Made by a program: the position numbers and the translations under genes. The notes beneath the pieces were generated by a model. It made no database searches and was not told the origin of the DNA. It saw nothing but the letters and a program-made list of their open reading frames with translations. From assembly GCA_964433675.1 (NCBI GenBank), contig CAYSSJ010000011.1, positions 1-64,000 of the forward strand: a stretch of DNA of 64,000 nucleotides, given 5' to 3'. Positions 59,757 to 64,000 of the stretch are shown here, one piece after another (positions within the stretch are counted from its first letter, which is position 1; each line of letters begins with the position of its first letter). The stretch is from CAYSSJ01 sp964433675 (lineage in GTDB: Bacteria; Cloacimonadota; Cloacimonadia; Cloacimonadales; TCS61).

Positions 59757-62069
59757 TTACTTCATCAGCAACATTTTTTTGGTTGAATTAAAATTGCTGG
59801 TTTTCAAACGGTAAAAGTATATCCCACTTGCGACAGGATTGTTTCTATCATCTCTGCCGTTCCACTTAATGCTTATGTTATTACTCTTCTCTTTCTCTTC
59901 ATCCAAGAGAGTACGAACTTTCTGTCCGCGAGCATTGAATATTTCCAATTTCACATGCTCATCTTGAGCCAGAGAAAAGCGAATGGTCGTATCGGGATTG
60001 AACGGATTGGGATAGTTATTATATAGTTTAGTATAAGATGGTACAATCTCAGGCTGATCAGTAGATGTGGCGTCCATACCAACTATTTTGATAGTCCCTA
60101 TTGACCAGCCGGGATCATTCAAAGTTTCATCCGTTTCAAATCTGAACCGCAGATAGATCGATGTGTCTCTATAGTTATCCAGCGGAAGCACCATGGGGTG
60201 CCAAGCAGAATGAATACCGGAATAGGAAGCTAATTCTTCCCAATTTGAACCGTCAGTGGATACCTCCACATGGCAGAAATCAAAACCATGTTCAGTATAG
60301 TACTTTTGCTCGAAACTTAATGCAATATCACCGGTAATTCCTTGCAGATTGATAGGCTGAGTGGTTTGCATGTATACATTGATATTGTTTTGGTAAAATT
60401 GATCATCGTTATCTCTCACATAAGTTCTATCCTGTTCAGATCGTATATTCCACGGACCTTGAACTTCCCACTGTGAAAAGCCGTTTTCCCAATCTTCTTC
60501 GAAATAAATCTCTTCGGGGTGCATCTCGAAATCGAGATAACTAATTCCGCTACTGTGATATTTTTGATAAAATCTGGGCATATGCCCGTCTGCTAAAACC
60601 AACATCTCGATATCCCCGGCATATGTATCGACGTTGAACATACCGGACGAATCTACATAAAGCGTGTCATTCCCGATTTCGTCGAACATAATGATCTTTG
60701 CAGATATAGGATCGCCGTTGCTTGTCACACTACCTTGTAAAACCGCTTCCGGGATCGGTTGCATTTCTATGGTACGATTAGTCCAAGAAGATTGATTGAT
60801 CACTACATTTTCCACCACTTTTTCTTCATAACCTTTTTGTCTTACTCTCAAAGTGTAGGTCCCCGGTGACAATGGTCGCCAGAATCTACCGAATTCAGGA
60901 TCTGTATAGCGTGGCGCGAAATATGGTGCATGACGCTCTTCGACGATCACCTCCGCAACCACCGGCTCACCGGTGACTGCATCCAATACATGCCCGCGCA
61001 ACATATTACGATCGGTTTGATATCCGATTAGTCTATTGAGAAGATAATAGGCACCTACCAAATTTCTCTCCGCCGTATCATCGACTAGCCAGACTTGTGA
61101 TCCACCGGGTTGCAGATTAGATGTTCCGCATTCAATCAAAAATTGAATTGTGCCATGCTGTTGGTAGAACCAATCATGAGCATTACCACGCCGACCTACA
61201 GAAGGTAAAGGTTCATAACCACCACTTCCATCCTCTTTGATTATCAGGTTGGCAACCGTTGTACCGATTTGCTGGATCAAATTGAAATCCGGTGATTTTT
61301 TATCTGGTGTGTGTTCAAAAGGATAAAACAATTTTTCTGCAAAATTACCGGTTCGTGATGAATGCCAAGCTATTGAATAGATGAAATGATGCTGCTCTGC
61401 CAAATCAAGTATTGTTTGAACTCCACCTTCAGAAAAAGGAGCAGGTCCTCGATAATAGTCATAAGGTTCATTGTTCGCAGATCCTGTATGGTACAAAGTA
61501 TCACCATGAACCCAATTGAACGGGAAGTTTCTGTTCAAATCGACTCCATCGATATCGTTTCCTGGTCCGGGCACGAAATCGAATATACCATTCAGATTAT
61601 TGTCTCGCTTATTTTTTCGGAACGATACATCCCATCCATCCATAACTACCTGCAGTCCTTCAGGATTATATGATGGTACGATCCAGATTTCCAGATTGTT
61701 CAACCAATGGCTATATGGAGAAACATTTCTGTTCTCCAATATATCTTCGATCATGTATATACTCGTCTCATATCCCAAAACCTCTTCTGAGTGTACTTGT
61801 CCCAGAAACAATGCTGCCGGTCTATCTTCATTCTCATGCACATTAGTAGCAAGCTTTACTGCCCATATAGGTAGTGGTTCCTGATATGGATCAGCACCTA
61901 AAGTTGCACCGATAGAATCGACTTTCATCAGATCCGGAAATTCAGCTTCCAGAGAGTCTATCAGAGCTTTCATCTGGTCGTAAGTATGGTATCTGGGGTC
62001 TAAACCTGTCTGTGCACTTAGTCCTGCTAGGCTTATTGTTAATGCAAGTGCTATTATTAAATACTTCAT
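59757..62069 (-). CDS. M14 zinc carboxypeptidase with C-terminal sorting module
   Basis: A 770-residue secreted enzyme. After the signal peptide comes an M14 domain with H93-x-x-E96 in LGQVHSEEVLG, RNFPFNW, the third zinc His in SIAWHSSRTG, and the catalytic Glu in QFLIECGTS. A CarboxypepD_reg domain follows (LRGHVLDAVTGEPVVAEVIVEE), then a second one, then a MAM-like jelly roll (EDWENGFSQWEVQGPWNIRSEQ in part). The end is an FlgD-like module (YNNYPNPFNPDTTIRFSL, GIYFYRLKTSNFNS). It trims C-terminal residues, and stands directly after the C25 protease gene, 12 bases away. AAGGAG precedes the start. Confidence 0.9.
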   Translation of the reverse strand: MKYLIIALALTISLAGLSAQTGLDPRYHTYDQMKALIDSLEAEFPDLMKVDSIGATLGADPYQEPLPIWAVKLATNVHENEDRPAALFLGQVHSEEVLGYETSIYMIEDILENRNVSPYSHWLNNLEIWIVPSYNPEGLQVVMDGWDVSFRKNKRDNNLNGIFDFVPGPGNDIDGVDLNRNFPFNWVHGDTLYHTGSANNEPYDYYRGPAPFSEGGVQTILDLAEQHHFIYSIAWHSSRTGNFAEKLFYPFEHTPDKKSPDFNLIQQIGTTVANLIIKEDGSGGYEPLPSVGRRGNAHDWFYQQHGTIQFLIECGTSNLQPGGSQVWLVDDTAERNLVGAYYLLNRLIGYQTDRNMLRGHVLDAVTGEPVVAEVIVEERHAPYFAPRYTDPEFGRFWRPLSPGTYTLRVRQKGYEEKVVENVVINQSSWTNRTIEMQPIPEAVLQGSVTSNGDPISAKIIMFDEIGNDTLYVDSSGMFNVDTYAGDIEMLVLADGHMPRFYQKYHSSGISYLDFEMHPEEIYFEEDWENGFSQWEVQGPWNIRSEQDRTYVRDNDDQFYQNNINVYMQTTQPINLQGITGDIALSFEQKYYTEHGFDFCHVEVSTDGSNWEELASYSGIHSAWHPMVLPLDNYRDTSIYLRFRFETDETLNDPGWSIGTIKIVGMDATSTDQPEIVPSYTKLYNNYPNPFNPDTTIRFSLAQDEHVKLEIFNARGQKVRTLLDEEKEKSNNISIKWNGRDDRNNPVASGIYFYRLKTSNFNSTKKMLLMK

Positions 62070-62076
62070 AACTCCT

Positions 62077-64000
62077 TTACCTTATATAGATCATTTTATT
62101 AGCGTTAGATTTATACTCTTTTGACTCGAATCTATAGAAATATATGCCACTTGATACCGATTGACCACCGTTGTTTCTACCATCCCAAGTAACTGCTTGC
62201 TGAGTAGCGTGCAGTGAGCGAACCAACTGACCTCTGACATTATAAATCTTTACTTCCGGATTAGTATATTCGGTCGGTTTGATACTCAACGAGATAGCAG
62301 TGTTGTGTTTGAAAGGATTGGGATGATTTTGCAATACGATACCCGGTTCTGTGGGCAATACTTCATCTTCTTCTATACTAGTAGTAGTCGAGATTTTTTG
62401 AGCATAAATCCCCACAATATCGGTCTTCCCGCTGGAACGTGTATCTTCCCAAACCACATAGATGGATTCGTCATTGTCGCTTACTGCTTGTGGAGCTCGT
62501 TGATTCTTTAATTGATCCACAACTACCATACCACTGGATGTCCACATAGGTCCACCGGTATGACCAAATTTCTGAGCACGTACGACAGAAGCTGCTTCTT
62601 GTTCATAATCTGACCAAACCACTACGGTATAATCTCCATGTAAGGCTAGATAAGGATGTGAAGTCTCTTGTGGAACCACAGCCACTCCGATACCATTATC
62701 ATCCCATAGCGGTGCTCCATCTTCATCATATTTCTGTAAATAAATATCATTGGATTGACCTGTTCTGAAATCTCGCCAGCTTAGATAGAGATGATTGTCT
62801 TTATAGGCGAAATTACGGAAGTTTTGCTCGTTATTCTCTACGATCATCGGCATACCGTCTTCCTGCCACAAAATCTCACCATCGTTACTAATATGCTGTG
62901 CATAAATATCCAAAACATCGTTGCGATAATCGTTCCACATCACGATCACTCCTTGAGGAGTCTTGAACGACTTCACATTTGCCTGTTCAGGTGAAGAATC
63001 ACCGCAGATAATGAGACCATCTTCGGGCCACCCTGCTGCTGTGTTACCATTGTCATCGACTTTTTTCATCCTAATAGATTCTTCTTCAAATGAGCCATAT
63101 CTCCAGACATAATAGTCTTCGACAAAATGAGGTATTTCCGCATCATGGATATCGTCATAAATCACTGCTCCTTCATCTCCCCATTGTATTTCTCCGGCCA
63201 CGATTCTTTGCCCGATTAATTCAGTTGAGCCGGTCGCCAACGAATAAGCTCGGAAACCGACGAAAAATTCAGTCTGTCCATTTTCGTGTTTTGCAGAAGC
63301 TTTGGGTAAAAGTTGATCGGTAAAGACCCAAGGAGCTACGAAGACACCATCATCATTATAGATGAAATTGCCTTCATTATCAACCACTTGGAATTTTGCC
63401 ATTTCGATACCATCGACATTTTCCTGCCACACAATGCCTATTTCTCCGGTTTCTTCCACTAAAACGGCATCATAACTGCTTTGCGCACCTTGAGCAGTCG
63501 ATGTGATCGGTGCACCATTTTTGGGTAGTACAAATGTACCGTCCGGATTGAGAGTTTGTATATAGACCCTGTTTGCTATGGCGGCATGACGGCTATCCAT
63601 CCATAAAAGGGTGGTTTTGCCATCATAGTAGAAAGTGGTAATATTGAGTCCATCACCATCGAGTCCATAGTACAATAGTTCGCCGTTATGAGCCAGAATC
63701 TCGTTATGATTGCTATCATATATCTGGCTATACATACCAATAGAGCTATCCCGCTTGTCTCCCCATCCTACAAAAATATTGTCGTTACTTATCTTCACAT
63801 TGGGAGAGAACTGTTCACGATTGGCATCACAAACCGGCATCCCATTAGTTTCAAATACCGGATTACCGGATGAATCCATCAATTGCATATAAATATTCTC
63901 GTGTGGATGGCCACCTTCACGCTGATCTTCCCAGACTATATAAGCACCGCCATTAGCATCGCCAATTAAACGAGGGTTTTGTTGGTGATAATCTTCTACT
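62077..64000 (-). CDS. Secreted repeat protein with FlgD-type sorting module (5' end outside the window)
   Basis: The frame stays open to the end of the window, so the start is missing; at least 640 residues are present. Repeats of about 45-50 residues with the pattern VVWxDxR followed by IYAQ-I/MQL and G-PxW occur throughout (VWEDTRSSGKTDIVGIYAQKI, MWNDYRNDVLDIYAQHI, SWRDFRTG), suggesting a beta-propeller-like fold. The end is the FlgD-type module (VLQNHPNPFKHNTAISLSI, SSGIYFYRFESKEYKSNA). Seven bases separate it from the carboxypeptidase gene. Surface or secreted; no catalytic residues seen. Confidence 0.75.
   Translation of the reverse strand, partial: VEDYHQQNPRLIGDANGGAYIVWEDQREGGHPHENIYMQLMDSSGNPVFETNGMPVCDANREQFSPNVKISNDNIFVGWGDKRDSSIGMYSQIYDSNHNEILAHNGELLYYGLDGDGLNITTFYYDGKTTLLWMDSRHAAIANRVYIQTLNPDGTFVLPKNGAPITSTAQGAQSSYDAVLVEETGEIGIVWQENVDGIEMAKFQVVDNEGNFIYNDDGVFVAPWVFTDQLLPKASAKHENGQTEFFVGFRAYSLATGSTELIGQRIVAGEIQWGDEGAVIYDDIHDAEIPHFVEDYYVWRYGSFEEESIRMKKVDDNGNTAAGWPEDGLIICGDSSPEQANVKSFKTPQGVIVMWNDYRNDVLDIYAQHISNDGEILWQEDGMPMIVENNEQNFRNFAYKDNHLYLSWRDFRTGQSNDIYLQKYDEDGAPLWDDNGIGVAVVPQETSHPYLALHGDYTVVVWSDYEQEAASVVRAQKFGHTGGPMWTSSGMVVVDQLKNQRAPQAVSDNDESIYVVWEDTRSSGKTDIVGIYAQKISTTTSIEEDEVLPTEPGIVLQNHPNPFKHNTAISLSIKPTEYTNPEVKIYNVRGQLVRSLHATQQAVTWDGRNNGGQSVSSGIYFYRFESKEYKSNANKMIYIR

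Overview
The window joins the right-hand part of a Mu-like (transposable) prophage, about 1 to 22.4 kb, to chromosomal DNA of a diderm (Gram-negative-type) bacterium, 22.4 to 64 kb. Several large secreted proteins end in FlgD-like C-terminal modules carrying the NYPNPFNP motif, as in type IX-type sorting signals. Combined with the AT-rich host DNA, gingipain-like C25 and M14 peptidases, an HgdB-family protein, a DUF4080 radical SAM enzyme and a poly-gamma-glutamate system, this suggests the FCB superphylum. A Cloacimonadota-like lineage is my best guess; it is an inference, since there is no rRNA in the window.

Prophage. Early genes run rightward (27-3821): a winged-helix regulator, small unknown proteins, a DUF3164 protein and a replication-type protein with a phage-specific C-terminal domain. 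They end in a pseudoknot-capable sequence and a strong bidirectional terminator. The first morphogenesis block runs leftward (9554 to 3963): gp37-like, gp36-like, virion morphogenesis, small terminase, large terminase, and a single protein fusing the Mu portal (gp29/DUF935), the MuF head protein (gp30) and a C-terminal BECR-type nuclease toxin domain. The second block runs rightward from 9674 to 22122: ClpP-like head protease, major capsid, a probable tube or tail protein, a lysis cassette (holin-like, secreted beta-rich protein, spanin-like, M15 endolysin), fibre proteins, a tail-assembly chaperone with a clear -1 frameshift site, an antisense small membrane protein, the tape measure, baseplate/hub proteins and fibres. 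An array of about 22-bp dyad repeats at 22190-22382 fits the transposase-binding right end. The transposase genes and left end lie outside the window.

Host region. 33820 to 22553 (minus) is a surface-polysaccharide cluster: Wzz, Wzy/WaaL-like polymerase, GT4 glycosyltransferases, Wzx flippase and UDP-GlcNAc 2-epimerase. Next come exonuclease III, endonuclease III and tRNA-Pro(GGG) on the minus strand, then an ABC-F ATPase coupled to an HgdB-like protein on the plus strand. The minus strand resumes with a plugless TonB-receptor-like barrel, a 951-aa TPR protein, a GT9-like protein and a 1814-residue Ser/Thr kinase / AAA / TPR / GAF / histidine kinase. A nucleotidyltransferase and a radical SAM enzyme are read divergently from it.

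56285 to 51650 (minus) encodes PgsB, PgsC, a poly-gamma-glutamate system membrane protein, a periplasmic protein and an outer-membrane barrel. This is a plausible complete diderm route for making and exporting a gamma-linked polyglutamate-type polymer. The window ends with three large secreted proteins with C-terminal sorting modules: a C25 protease, an M14 carboxypeptidase and a truncated repeat protein.

The strongest leads are the portal-MuF-toxin fusion with a 76-bp inverted copy of its toxin junction, the diderm PGA locus, the transposon-end repeat array, a pseudoknot RNA candidate, a frameshifted tail chaperone and an unannotated antisense membrane protein.
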